This document shows, piece by piece, positions 48,577 to 59,353 of a stretch of 64,000 nucleotides of DNA. Source of the DNA: Gamsiella multidivaricata. Lineage: Eukaryota; Mortierellomycota; Mortierellomycetes; Mortierellales; Mortierellaceae. Position numbers and translations under genes: made by a program. Where the stretch lies: NCBI RefSeq assembly GCF_025024155.1, contig NW_026251743.1, positions 62,001 through 126,000 on the forward strand, read 5' to 3'. The stretch's first letter is position 1; the number at the start of each line of letters is the position of its first letter. The notes under the pieces are model-generated. The model worked only from the letters and a program-made list of their open reading frames with translations, had not been told where the DNA came from and made no database searches.

Positions 48577-50183
48577 CTATTCAATATGTATCCATGGTCG
48601 TCTTTTCTTGAGCGTGGCCTTGAATTGGTCCTCTGCCTGATGACCTTCATTCGTTAGATTGTTGCCTTTCACGCAGCGAAGTACAATATGAATCAGAGCT
48701 GGCCAGTTCTCGATCATCCACTTTGCTTCCTCTACATCCAGTTGCTGATCCTGCGTCCTAGCCCTGTAAACTAACGATTTCATTCTTTTTAGGCCCGATA
48801 GCCAGATCAAGAAGCCACCCGACAGGTACAGCTGCTCAAACTTGCGTCCGAGTGTCCATTCCTCCAGCTCTGTCAGTCTTCCCACCTGCTCAAAGATATA
48901 ATGCATACAACGGTTCGTCATGGTGTTGATGTGCTGCTCCCGAATGGCCTCCAGAATGTTGTGCTCCCCCCCCAAGTCAATGACAAATACTTTAGACCTA
49001 AACAAACCCACTGCTTCTGCACTACCGCTTCCGCACCCTCAACAGGATCGAGTATTTGACTCAAACGGACTCTGATTACCAGCGACCGTAGTCTCGGAAG
49101 GCCGCTGAGTAGTGTTCCAAGGTCAGTCGAGCAGATACCGGGCCATGAGACCTTCAAAGACGTCAGCGTTGCGGAATGATACTCCACGAGGGCTGGTGCC
49201 ATTAGGTCCCCGAAATAACCAAATGACTGAGCGAAGGTTTCGAGCCCACATTGTCTCTCCCGGTCCCAAGTATCATTGCCGGTGTAGTTACTATCGCTCT
49301 TACGTGAAAGCGACCGCACTATCTCCACATCGAGTTCAGATGAGCTGATGTCGAAAGCATTGCCTAAGTATAGACATCTCAGCCGTGGACACGCTCCATC
49401 TTCAAAGACGGATATGATCTTTTTCAATGTTTCCGGAGCGCACATTGTCCCTACATCGATACTTTCCAATAGAGGGCAGCGCGTCAGGAGCGATGGCAAG
49501 AGGGCCATTTCCAGATTTGAGAACTCAAAGTCACATTCCAGCTCTCGCAGTCGAGTCTCCGGCATAAGCTCCATAGCGCGTTTAGCAGTCTGGCACCCAG
49601 CCATTGACCTCTCAGTCGAATCCTCATCGTAACCTCCAAAGCTCAAGGTCAATGAATCAAGGTGGCTGCAGGTCTGGATCAGTTGTTGGGTATAAATCGG
49701 AGGGGCATATTTGCGGGATTCGAGGTCGAGTTTTTTGAGTTGAGGGAGGTGTAACAACGTCTCGAACAGCTGAATCTGGACTGATTCAAGATGGAGCAAG
49801 AGTCCAATTTTGAGGGTCTGTAGAATGAACAGTTCTGTCATCTGAAGCAATCGGAGTAGTTTGAGTTGGGGCTCGACCGTATGGTATACTTTGAGTCCAT
49901 CATATATCTCCAGCCGTCGGAGGTTGGGAAGAGGCCACAGGTCGTCCTTGGATGCGAATGCAATGTCGACGCCGATGAGTTCCCGGATATGGTCACGGTA
50001 CTTTATCAGAGTTGAAGATTCGATCTGGGGATGACGACGATTGATGGTGTGCCAGAGGATTGGTGTGAACCAGGAGGACCATTGCTTGGAGACAAGGGAA
50101 CACTGTGCCAAGTCGCACCTGGTGAGATACTGGGTGACCTCGTCCCTGAGATGTGGGATGGCAAAAATGGATATGTCCTCCAT
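48577..50183 (-). pseudogene. F-box/LRR-like gene, tandem copy 2, frameshifted at a G-run
   Basis: The ATG at 50183 gives the same start as the siblings (MEDISIFAIPHLRDEV). Upstream codons open to 50390 translate CT-rich leader and are ignored. The frame follows the family until a run of eight C on the plus strand (48966-48973; G on sense), after LSLTWGG. There it shifts into nonsense that ends at 48918. One base more would continue EHNILEAIREQHINTMTNRC and the rest of the family C-terminus to the stop at 48577. The C-terminal frame is well preserved, so the lesion is recent, a sequencing/assembly error, or a site of homopolymer length variation. If functional, the role is as for copy 1. Confidence 0.72.
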
Positions 50184-51081
50184 AATGGAAGTGGATAGTG
50201 CAGTATTCGAAGCGATAGTAAAGGCCGGAGTCGGATCAGGGATCGGGATGAGGAAGAGGATAAAGAAGAGAAGGGGTTTAAGAAGACAGAAAGAGAAAGA
50301 GAAAGAGAGAGGATAGAGGTTCGCAAGCATCCATGGCTTAATGCTGGGGGCGCATGCTTTACTGCGGCACCTTAGTACTTGACGCTCCATGTTGAGTCTG
50401 TTACCCCTTGGTCGGTGCCTTGTTTACCGCTGTTTATGGTGTCAGTATCCGTGTTCTTCTGAAGAACCGAGCAAAAATGGTTCCTGTCTGCCATGTTGTT
50501 TTGGATGATGAGTCTGTCCAGTGCCAGGGCAATCCCTACTAAGCCTGTATAGAAACAAATTAAATAATACAATGCAGCAGACCTCTGGAAAGGCCCTTTC
50601 GCTGACTAGGGCATCTGTCCAAGACGGTGATGTAAAGCACAAGCAGCTGTAAATGATGTGTCTGTTGTTCAATCCTCGGCCAAAACTAGTTCAGAGTGTG
50701 TTGCTTGTTTGCTATAGGGCTTCATGACGAGGATTTTGTCATCTCATCCACATCCTCTTTAGCCGATGCGTTCTGCGTTGTGCTGCAGTACAGTGAAGGA
50801 GGAGCTTCGAGAACTTGTATGAAAAATCAAGAGGGTCGACACAAATGTGAACTGTGATATCGATATCTGCATCGTCGTGGGAATCTTTGTTCATGAACAC
50901 ATAAGAGATGCAAGGAGTCGTCAGTCGTGCAGATCAGCATGATCTTCGGGTATAACTCCTTATAAATGGCTCAGTACACGATGACGAGGCGTGTTCAAAG
51001 ATGGGCGAAGCAGGTAGGACTCCTTTTCTCCGAACTGAGAAGATGAGCTGCTAATGGTGATGGCTTTATTATATAGCGATC
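50184..51081. other. intergenic module between F-box copies 2 and 3
   Basis: 5' flank of copy 2 (50184-50550, near identical to 52678-53000) followed by the 3' flank of copy 3 (50600-51081, near identical to 45595-46088). No extra gene seen. Confidence 0.6.
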
Positions 51082-52677
51082 CTATTCAATATGTATCCAG
51101 GGTCGTCTTTCCTTGAGCGTGGCCTTAAATTGGTCTTCTGCTAGCTGACCTTCTTTCGATAACTTGTTGCCATTCACGCCGTGAACTACAATATGACTCA
51201 GAGCAGGCCAGTTCTCGATCATCCACTTTGCTTCCGTTACATCCAGTTGCTGATCCTGCTTCCTAACCTCGTAAACTAACGATTTCATTCTCTTTAGACC
51301 CGATAACCAGATCAAGAACCCATCTGACAGGTACAGTAGCTCAAACTCGCGTTCGAGGGTCCATTCCTCCAGCTCTGTCAGTCTTCCCACCTGCTCAAAG
51401 ATATAATGCATACAACGGTTCGTCATGCTGTTGACATGCCGCTCCCGAATGATCCTCATAGCCTTTGGTCCTGTCCACCAAGTCAATGTCAAATTCTTTA
51501 GACCTAAACAAACCCACTGCTTCTGCAATGCCGTTTCCATACCTTCAGCAAGGTCGAGTCTTTCAGCCAAGCTGACTCTGATCACCAGTGATTGTAGTCT
51601 TGGAAGGCCACTGAGTAGTGTCGCAAGGTCAGACAAGCGGATTGTGGCCCATGAGACCTTCAGAGACGTCAGCGTTGTGGAATGATACTCCACGAGGGCT
51701 AGTGCCAGTGTGCTCTCGAAACTACCATTCACCACAGCAAAGCTCTCGAGCCCACATTGTCTCTCCTGATTCCAAGTATCGTTGCCGGTGTAGTTACTAT
51801 CTCTCTTACGTGCAAGCGACCGCAGTAGTCCCACATCGAGTCTAGATGAGTCGAGGATGTAAGCACTGCCTAAGTATAGACATCTCAGCCGTGGACACGC
51901 TCCATCTTCAAAGACAGATATGATCTCTTTCCATGTCCCCAGATTGTAGATTGCCCTTATATCGAGACTTTCCAATAGAGGGCAGCGCCTCAGAAGCGAC
52001 GGCAAGAGATCTAGCTGCCCAAAGTTATATTTCAGCTCTCGCAGTCGAGTCTCCGGCATGAGCTCCATGGCACGTTTAGCAGCTTGACACATCGCCATTG
52101 ACCTCTCATTCGAATCCCCATCGTAGGTCTCAGAGCGCAAGGTCAATGAATCAAGGCGGCTGCAGGTCTGGATCAGCTGTTGGATATAAATTGGAGAGGC
52201 ATGTTTGTAAGATTGAAGGTCGAGTTTTTTGAGTTGAGGGAGGTGTAACAGCGTCTCGAGCAGCTGAATCTGGACTGATTCAAGATGGAGCAAGAACTCG
52301 ATCTTGAAGGTCCGTAGAAATGACGGTTCTGTCGTCTGAAGAAATCGGAGTAGTTTGAGTTGGGACTCGACCATATGGTATGTGCTGTATCCATCATATA
52401 TTTCCAGCTGTCGGAGGTTGGGAAGAGGCCACAGGTAGTCGTTGGATGCGAATGCGCTGTCGGCGTCGATGAGTTCCCGTATATGATCACGGTGCTTTGC
52501 CAGAGTCGAATACTCAGTCCGGTGGTGACGGGGGTTGATGGTGTGCCAGAGGGTTGGTGTGAACCAGGAGGACCATTGCTTGGAGACAAGGGAACATTGT
52601 GCCAAGTCGCACCTGGTGAGATACTGGGTGACCTCGTCCCTGAGATGTGGGATGGCAAAAATGGATATGTCCTCCAT
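51082..52677 (-). CDS. F-box/LRR-like protein, tandem copy 3
   Basis: Intact single exon of 531 residues, ATG at 52677. It has the same F-box-like start and LRR organisation as copy 1 and ends RRPWIHIE. Its N-terminal third (LEIYDGYSTYHMVESQLKLL) is closer to copy 2, and its C-terminal half (NKLSKEGQLAEDQFKATLKE) to copy 1. It is therefore a mosaic of its neighbours. Probable SCF ubiquitin-ligase adaptor, target unknown. Confidence 0.85.
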   Translation of the reverse strand: MEDISIFAIPHLRDEVTQYLTRCDLAQCSLVSKQWSSWFTPTLWHTINPRHHRTEYSTLAKHRDHIRELIDADSAFASNDYLWPLPNLRQLEIYDGYSTYHMVESQLKLLRFLQTTEPSFLRTFKIEFLLHLESVQIQLLETLLHLPQLKKLDLQSYKHASPIYIQQLIQTCSRLDSLTLRSETYDGDSNERSMAMCQAAKRAMELMPETRLRELKYNFGQLDLLPSLLRRCPLLESLDIRAIYNLGTWKEIISVFEDGACPRLRCLYLGSAYILDSSRLDVGLLRSLARKRDSNYTGNDTWNQERQCGLESFAVVNGSFESTLALALVEYHSTTLTSLKVSWATIRLSDLATLLSGLPRLQSLVIRVSLAERLDLAEGMETALQKQWVCLGLKNLTLTWWTGPKAMRIIRERHVNSMTNRCMHYIFEQVGRLTELEEWTLEREFELLYLSDGFLIWLSGLKRMKSLVYEVRKQDQQLDVTEAKWMIENWPALSHIVVHGVNGNKLSKEGQLAEDQFKATLKERRPWIHIE

Positions 52678-53346
52678 AGTGGAAGTGGATGGTGCAGTAT
52701 TCGAAGCGAGAATAAAGGCCGAAGTCAGATTGGGATGAGGAAAAGGATAAAGAAGAGAAGGGGTTTAAGAAGACAGAAAGAGAAAGAGAAAGAGAGAGGA
52801 TAGAGGTTCGCAAGCATCCATGGCTTAATGCTGGGGGCGCATGCTTTACTGCGGCACCTTAGTACTTGACGCTCCATGTTGAGTCTGTTACCCCTTGGTC
52901 GATGCCTTGTTTACCGCTGTTTATGGTGTCAATGTCCGTGTCCTTCTGAAGAAGCGAGCAAAAATGGTTCCTGTCTACCACGTTATTTTGGATGACGAAT
53001 CTGTCCAGTGCCTGAAACATCCAGGGCAGCCCCTACTAAACCCCTGTATTGAAAAAAAAAAAAAAAAGATGCAGCAGGCCTCCGCTAAGGCCAGGGAGGG
53101 GAGGGGACACAGGCATGTTCTTTATACTTTATCCAACTCAGAAATTCCGTCGGCATGGTGAAGCACTGTGTAAAAATGGCAATGTGCAAATATTATTATG
53201 GACTGATATGCTATGGAATAGATGACATGGAGAGATTGTAAAAATGATATGATGAATGCGGATTAAAAGTTGATGGCACTTCCATGTAGTATGAACTCAA
53301 CCCTTTTCGTCTTCTTCCTTCGTGTCTCTCTTGCTAAAAGTACAAT
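52678..53346. other. right edge of the F-box array and 3' flank of the RAX1-like gene
   Basis: A 5'-flank module of copy 3 up to about 53060, where an A-run of 16 begins, then unique AT-rich sequence before the stop of the RAX1-like gene at 53347. No gene seen. Confidence 0.6.
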
Positions 53347-56300
53347 TCAACGGTCAGCGTTTCGTTGGGGCAATGCCGCAAAGACGACCATTACCACCGT
53401 TGACCAAAAGATGCAATAACTCAGCATCCAGTACGCCCTCCATCGATGACGAACTCGAATCGACGGCTCCTGGATCCGTCTGAACCGGAACAAGTGTCTG
53501 TCTTCGCACCTAGTTTTACACATAAGAAAGAAGACCATATTCACAAGTCAGTCATCTACTTCCAAAGTATTTTCTGTTTCAAATTTGCTCACGCTCAAGC
53601 ATAGTGCGAGAACACTTACATTTTGCCCAAGATTCCCAAGATCGGTGAGAAACCCTTGATGCCTGTCGCAAGACAAATCGATCCCGTCCAACCTCCGACC
53701 ACTCCAACGAGCCACACCCACGGACTCTTCCATCCACCCATGCCCATCAGGATCAACGCCAACTGGATCCCGATCACCCCTAGCCAAAAAGCAACGCCGA
53801 TCCAGACCATCCCTCGTTGCTTGATCACATTGCTCGGGTGGTGTCGCGTCAAGAGTCCCAGATTCTGTAGTTCAACATGCTTCAAAAACAGTGGATAATA
53901 GTGATCCAGGAGAACCACATCCACTACAAATCCCTTGGCTGGTCCAAATAAGTAAGGTGCATTCGCTCGACCCTCTTCTTGAACTTGAGTGTGGATACGT
54001 TGTCGACATTCCAGCGGCAAATAAAAGGCCGCTGCTGCTGCTGAGACCGCAACAGCTGCCGGCGACGATCCTGTAAAGCGAGGAGCCGATGTGGATGGGG
54101 CCGGCGAGGATACTGGCGTAGAGAATGCTGTTGGGTTTGTCATCAACGACGTGGCTGGTGTTATGCATGGCCTTGGCGGCTGCAATGAAGATCCCTCCAT
54201 GCTCAAGGTGATTCCCCTTGCATTAGTGGAAGGTCCTGCCATGTTCGCATTTGAATGCAGGGGCTCTCCTTGAAATTGCGCAATCGAAGTACTGGCTGAC
54301 AATGAACCATTCTTTAGTGTATCGATCCTACTCCCATCCTGGTCGCCAGTCCTGTCATCTACGCCCGAGATTTCCGTGGCAATCGCTGGTACTTGGGGCT
54401 GAAAACTAGACCTCTCAGCCAGAGGTGATGTTCTAGGGGTAGCCTTGGTGGTGTTAAAGGTGGATGAATTTGATCCGATGCCTCGAATAAATTTCGACAG
54501 GAAGGTTGAGAGTTGCCAACCCAGCCTCTGGGCAGCCGTTGATGCCGACTTTGCCGCCCTCCCGGTACTGGACCGCACTCCGTGCAAACCACGTCTTCCA
54601 TAGGGCGATCGACGCTTGGAGGTCGTCACTGGCGACGGCAAAATCGTCACTATCAATACCAAGGCAATGGCAAATGGATCATGGTTAGGTACGGGATTAG
54701 AGAATCTTGGGTATGCGCTTTGTAACCCAAGCATTCGATTAATACCTTGCTTTTCAAGATCACGCCTGGTGATGTGATCCCATGAGGATGACAGCGACGA
54801 AGAAATCGAGGGTCGTGGGCTGATATGAGGTTCCGCACTGGTGCTAGGGTCGGCTTCGGTGCCATCGTCTTTACAGATAGCTGAATGCACTGCGTCCTGG
54901 GTTGCAGTGCTGGCCGTCGTCTGGGCCTGCCTGGTCTCTGCAGCGTTGATCAAAAGGGGAGAAGGAGAGGGTATGGATCGATCAAGGACTACAACTGAGT
55001 CCAGTTCAGCGTTGGGATGGAGCGTTTGTTGAGGTGGAGTAGCATTTACACGATTTTCGTCCGCGGTCTCTTTGTTGGCAGGCGTTGCTCCTCTCTGATC
55101 CTTGTGCTCGCGAACGTCCTCGACGCCTTCCACATCCTCTCCTTCGTCCTCGGCATCGCTGTCATAGACTTCCTCGCCATCATCGTCCTCATCTTCTTCG
55201 TCATCGTCATCCTCGTCAGAATCCGCCGGAACGGCTGCCTCTTCAATGGTCGTTGTATTGATAGTCAGGGTCGGCAACTCGACGACGGTCGTCTCTGTAC
55301 GCATGAGTTTCGTCAGGAACGCGCTGAGTCCTGTTCCGGCTCTCTTTCTCATCCTAGCACTGAGCGGACTTGTTGATGCAGATATTGTTCCTGATGCCCC
55401 TCCAGAAACATTTCCCTCCTCGTCTTCATCCTCATCATCTTCATCGTCATCATCTTCATCGTCATCAAATTCCTCCTTATCCATCGCGCTCGCCGCTTGG
55501 TTGGCCGCTTGGATATCAATTCTAAGCCCGCCCTTCTCCTCTCCTGCGATGCTGGCCCGTCCGCTTGGGTCTCCATATCCAATCCGCGTGGAAAGGTTCC
55601 TCCGGGATGAATGTCGTCTTAACCTTCGTTCTCGCCATTTTTCGTTCCATTCTCCGATAACTTCCTCCGCATAGCCATCCCATCCGGGCGCCATGGACTT
55701 GTCAATACTGTTGCGAATATAGCCGCCGTAACCGGTATTGAATTCTTTGTTAGTCGATAATGCTGCCGCCTCCTCTTCCGCCGCCATCGAGGCTGTCCGG
55801 AGCTGGATAAGATATTTGCGATAGATCCTCAGAGCCGACTCGTGAAGGTCCTCCAGGCCTATAGTCCTGAAACTCTGTACCAGAAAAGCCTTGCCCTCCT
55901 GTCCTGTACTGAAAATGCTTGGTGTGTAAGCGCTTTCGCCTGATCTGCGAATAGTGACGGGCGCTTGAAGAGGTCCGACACCGCCAGCGAATGTGCCGAA
56001 TGACGGATGTCTGCTCAGACCTGGTTCTGCACTGCCAATCGATTGCTGAGACAGTTTGCGCTGAAGATCTACTGGACTTCCTGTCTGTCCCTGCCTGTCT
56101 TCATCCTGAACAATGAGCTGTGGAGTCGTCGATGATTGATGTTGAACCTGTTGCTGGAAATGCTGCGAATTTGCCCGACGGATGCCGTTGCCAAGATAGT
56201 CTTCCGATCCCGAAGGTCGTGTTCGTGAGTTCCTCGAGCTAGATCTACCCAAGACATCAGCCGATCCACGTCCTCGTATCATCAAATTGTAGGCATTAGG

Positions 56301-58447
56301 CGTCGAATATGGGCTGGACATGGGTCGAAAGGTGTCAAAAGAGCCACGGCGGTCGTCCTCTGGACTACTGTTATACGGATATAAGTCATTGTGCTGGGCT
56401 CTCATAGCGACCGCTGCAACAGCGGCATCCTGTTCCGAAATATGGGCCTCCTCCAGGGATGGCCGACTCGTTTCGCCTGATGCTCTTCGAGCGCCTACAC
56501 CCGCCAGGATGCGATTATATACTCCTAAGGCATGGGTTTCAGTGCCGCTGTTGTTCGCATGAGACGGCGGTATGGGCGGAAATGCTGCTGAAGAATCCCG
56601 AATGCCATATCGACGACCCTCTGGAGGGAATGAGAGATGATCGTTCAAGGGAAGTTGCAGACTAGATCGGCTGGCAACATAGAGATTCAATCCATCAATT
56701 TCCTGTCCTCTGGTCCCGATCCCAAGGCCTACCCCGGTGCCAATGCCCGCATTGCCCGGAGTTAAAAGATCTGGGTCTGGTGTCAACCGTCCCGATTCTG
56801 ATGCTGCTGCGAGGGTTATCCTCCGCCTGTCTCGTGCGATTGCACGTTCCTCGAGCTGCTGTTCCCGTTTCTGTCTCCGCTCAGACACATTAAATGTCCT
56901 GCATAGTTGCTCATGTGCCGTGACATCCTATGCAACAGTAAAGAAAAAAGGGAGTTAGAGACGCATAGCTCTTTCACATACGATGACATGTGCAAGCTAT
57001 GCACAATGCATGGTGTGTGAACGGACAGAGCAACACTTACTGCCCAAAAATTGAGATATTCGACCGCGCGTTGGCTGCGGAGAAACGCCTCAAAGTCATC
57101 GTAGCCGAGTGGGTATCGGGTCTTCTTTTCCAGCACTCTGCTGAGGTCGGGCAGAAATTGAGCCTGTTCCGCCAGCATTTGTTCGTAAAGTTGTTGTTGT
57201 CGTTGTTGTACCGCCAGTTGTTCCTGCCGCCGCTTCTTGGCACGCCGCTTCTTTTTCTTACTATTCTTTCCGTCCTTTGCAGGACGGCGCCGCTTTCCTT
57301 TGTTATTGCTGCCGCCGACGGAATAATGGTTGTCAGAACCGTTGCCGGGTAATCCACTGATGCGGTTGGGGTCGTTCTGCAAGTAGTAGTTCACGTTCGA
57401 GCCGTTGCTCTCCTGCCGGATCAACGACAAAGACGGCCGCCAGCCGGACCGGCTCCTTCTGGGCTCCTGCTGCCTTTCTTCGTCCGACAAGTCCTGCAGG
57501 ACCTCTTTCGTCGGCCGAGTCGTTGAGGATGAGTCCTGGCTAGTTCTGGGCCCCCTTTCGGATTCTTGACTGACACGAGGCGCTCGTTTGCTCTCATCCC
57601 CAAAACTCAGTCGACTAGTAGTCTCACGCAATCGCCTGAGAATGCTTTTGCTCGTGGAGCGACGAGGGGATGTCGGTCGCTGCGGACGCTCCTCGCGTTC
57701 GTCGTCAGAGTCGTTGCCGTCCCCTGTATCGTCATCAGAGTCTGAGGCGGGTGCGGGCGAACCCATCCGTATACTATGTTCCCAAGAGTCTTGATGCTCT
57801 TGCTGCAGGGGTGATCCAGGGCGCGGGTGGACATCGTATGAGCTGCGATGGAAATATGATGGACGAGGCTGATAGGGGTCATAAAGGTTGCTGTGTTTTG
57901 GAGAAGGTGAGCGAGCAGGGCGAGCAGACAGTGCAAAGGCCAGCCTTGAAGGCCCAGGGGATGCTGGGCGAGGTGGTACTTGTGAATAGTAGGTGTGGTA
58001 AGAGTCCTGAGGGTTCTGTGGGTACTCTTGTTCTACTGGTGTGTTGTTATTGTAGCTACTTATTGAGGAGGGCGATCCTGCTGTGAATTGTTGAATGACA
58101 GAGGGTGAGGATGGCCGTGGTCCTGGTGTGGAGGGACGAGAGTAAGGGTCGGCAGGGATGGGTATAGAGGTAGATGAAGGCGAGGCGAGGTGTGCGTCCA
58201 ATCCTATCAGGGCAGAGCCAGCAGCACTGGGATTAGAGTAAACGGGATGATGTGCGATGGCACTGTGGTTTCCCTTGTGGTGCGGGTGCCTGGCAGACTG
58301 CGGGGAAGGGGATGCGGAGGTGCGGGTGTAGGTCGAGGGTATGGCGGTGGCGACCTGGGAGGCCGAGAAGTGTGGACGGGGGATGAGGGCCTCCTCTGCG
58401 GGGGTGAGGGCTATCCTCGGCATACCCTGGAAGGCGACGCCATCCAT
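53347..58447 (-). CDS. RAX1: Rax1-like RGS-domain membrane protein, unusually large
   Basis: Exons 58447-57041, 56927-53620 and 53509-53347 join in frame (GTAAGT donors, TAG acceptors) to give 1625 residues. The first RGS half (FLPDLSRVLEKKTRYPL...FEAFLRSQRAVEYLNFWA) is at ~425-469 and runs across intron 1 into DVTAHEQLCR. A very long Ser-rich and acidic insertion follows. The second RGS-like half (YLPLECRQRIHTQV...GPAKGFVVDVV) is at ~1435. Three hydrophobic segments follow at ~1508-1530, ~1538-1556 and ~1597-1617. FRFRRIQEPSIRVR, before the last one, matches the Rax1 C-terminal pattern. Rax1 acts at the plasma membrane in bud-site selection and polarity in yeast; here the role is probably polarity or G-protein related. 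Rax1 of yeast is about 435 residues, so this copy is nearly four times larger. Exon 3 is easily missed because a TAA follows the exon 2 donor in frame. Confidence 0.82.
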
Positions 58448-59353
58448 CGCCGTATGCTTGTTGAACGGGTGAAGGTAAAGGTGGTGGTGGGGGTGGCGGG
58501 GTGAAAAAGCGGAAGGAGGGAGGGGAAGGGAGCGCTACTTGCTACAGAAGGGATTCCATTTAGCAGCAGGAACAAACGAAGGAAAGGGTACCAAGGGCTG
58601 GGTAAGCGTCCAGGGCGGCGAAGGAACCAATGGAATCAAAGGAACAAAAGAAGCAAATGAAACAAATAATAAAGCTGGCCGTTGGTTTAGAATCCTGCTC
58701 AAGGTGCAGAGAGGGGAAAGGAAAGAAGAAGTGAAATGTGGCTATCGACTGAAGAAAAAAAGCAGAGGCAGCGGAAGAGGGATGCAATGGATGCTATGGG
58801 GTGTTGGGGGTTTGGATGGTAGATAGGGGGCAATGCTCAAGGCAGGAAGATTTCTTATATGAAACAACGATAATTTCCTAGTGTGCACTGTGCGTAGAAG
58901 TGTGAATGCGCGACGGGGCGATTCCTTGCAGATGAGTGGCAAGGACAAAAAGGATGAGGATTGTGAGGATGAGAAGAATGGGGGGAATGAGAGGGGAGAG
59001 AAGGAGGAAGAAGAGATGTATTAAAACCGGCGGATAAGTATAAAGATAAACATGAGAGCGTTGGCGGCAATGGGTTGGATCTAAACCATGCCATATTCTG
59101 TGGTGACACACACCGGATTTGTACCTGTTATGAAGAGAGCCTTCCATGGCGGCATTAGTGGGAAGGAGAGAGGGAGAGAGCCACTTTGTCAATCGACATC
59201 ATCAACCGTGGGGCGATGATCGGTTCCCAAGCGATAGATTGCCATGGGGTGCTCATGGGTAGCCAAGGGATGAGAACCAGGGCTAAGTAAGTTACAAAGG
59301 CAATTAGTATTGGCAAAGCACATGCATGCATGCTGCAGTAAAATGCGTGAAGT
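58448..59353. other. upstream region of the RAX1-like gene
   Basis: About 900 bp. The left part is AG-rich on the plus strand (so CT-rich upstream of the minus-strand start), with GGAACAAA-type repeats near 58620-58670. The right part is the 3' flank of the F-box gene at 59354. Frames are low-complexity and no gene is supported. Confidence 0.5.

Larger units (their letters stand above)
45595..53100. repeat. tandem array of three ~2.5 kb F-box gene units
   Basis: Three direct units, each with 3' flank, F-box/LRR gene and 5' flank. Stop codons are spaced 2488 and 2505 bp apart (46089, 48577, 51082). At the 3' end unit 1 and unit 3 are nearly identical while unit 2 differs. At the 5' flank unit 2 and unit 3 are nearly identical while unit 1 differs. 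The array ends at about 53100 in a piece of 5' flank. Confidence 0.88.

Noticed and set aside
48918..50390. Longer N-terminus for F-box copy 2 beginning at 50390
   Set aside because: The extra ~69 residues translate CT-rich leader and are absent from copies 1 and 3, whose start is MEDIS.
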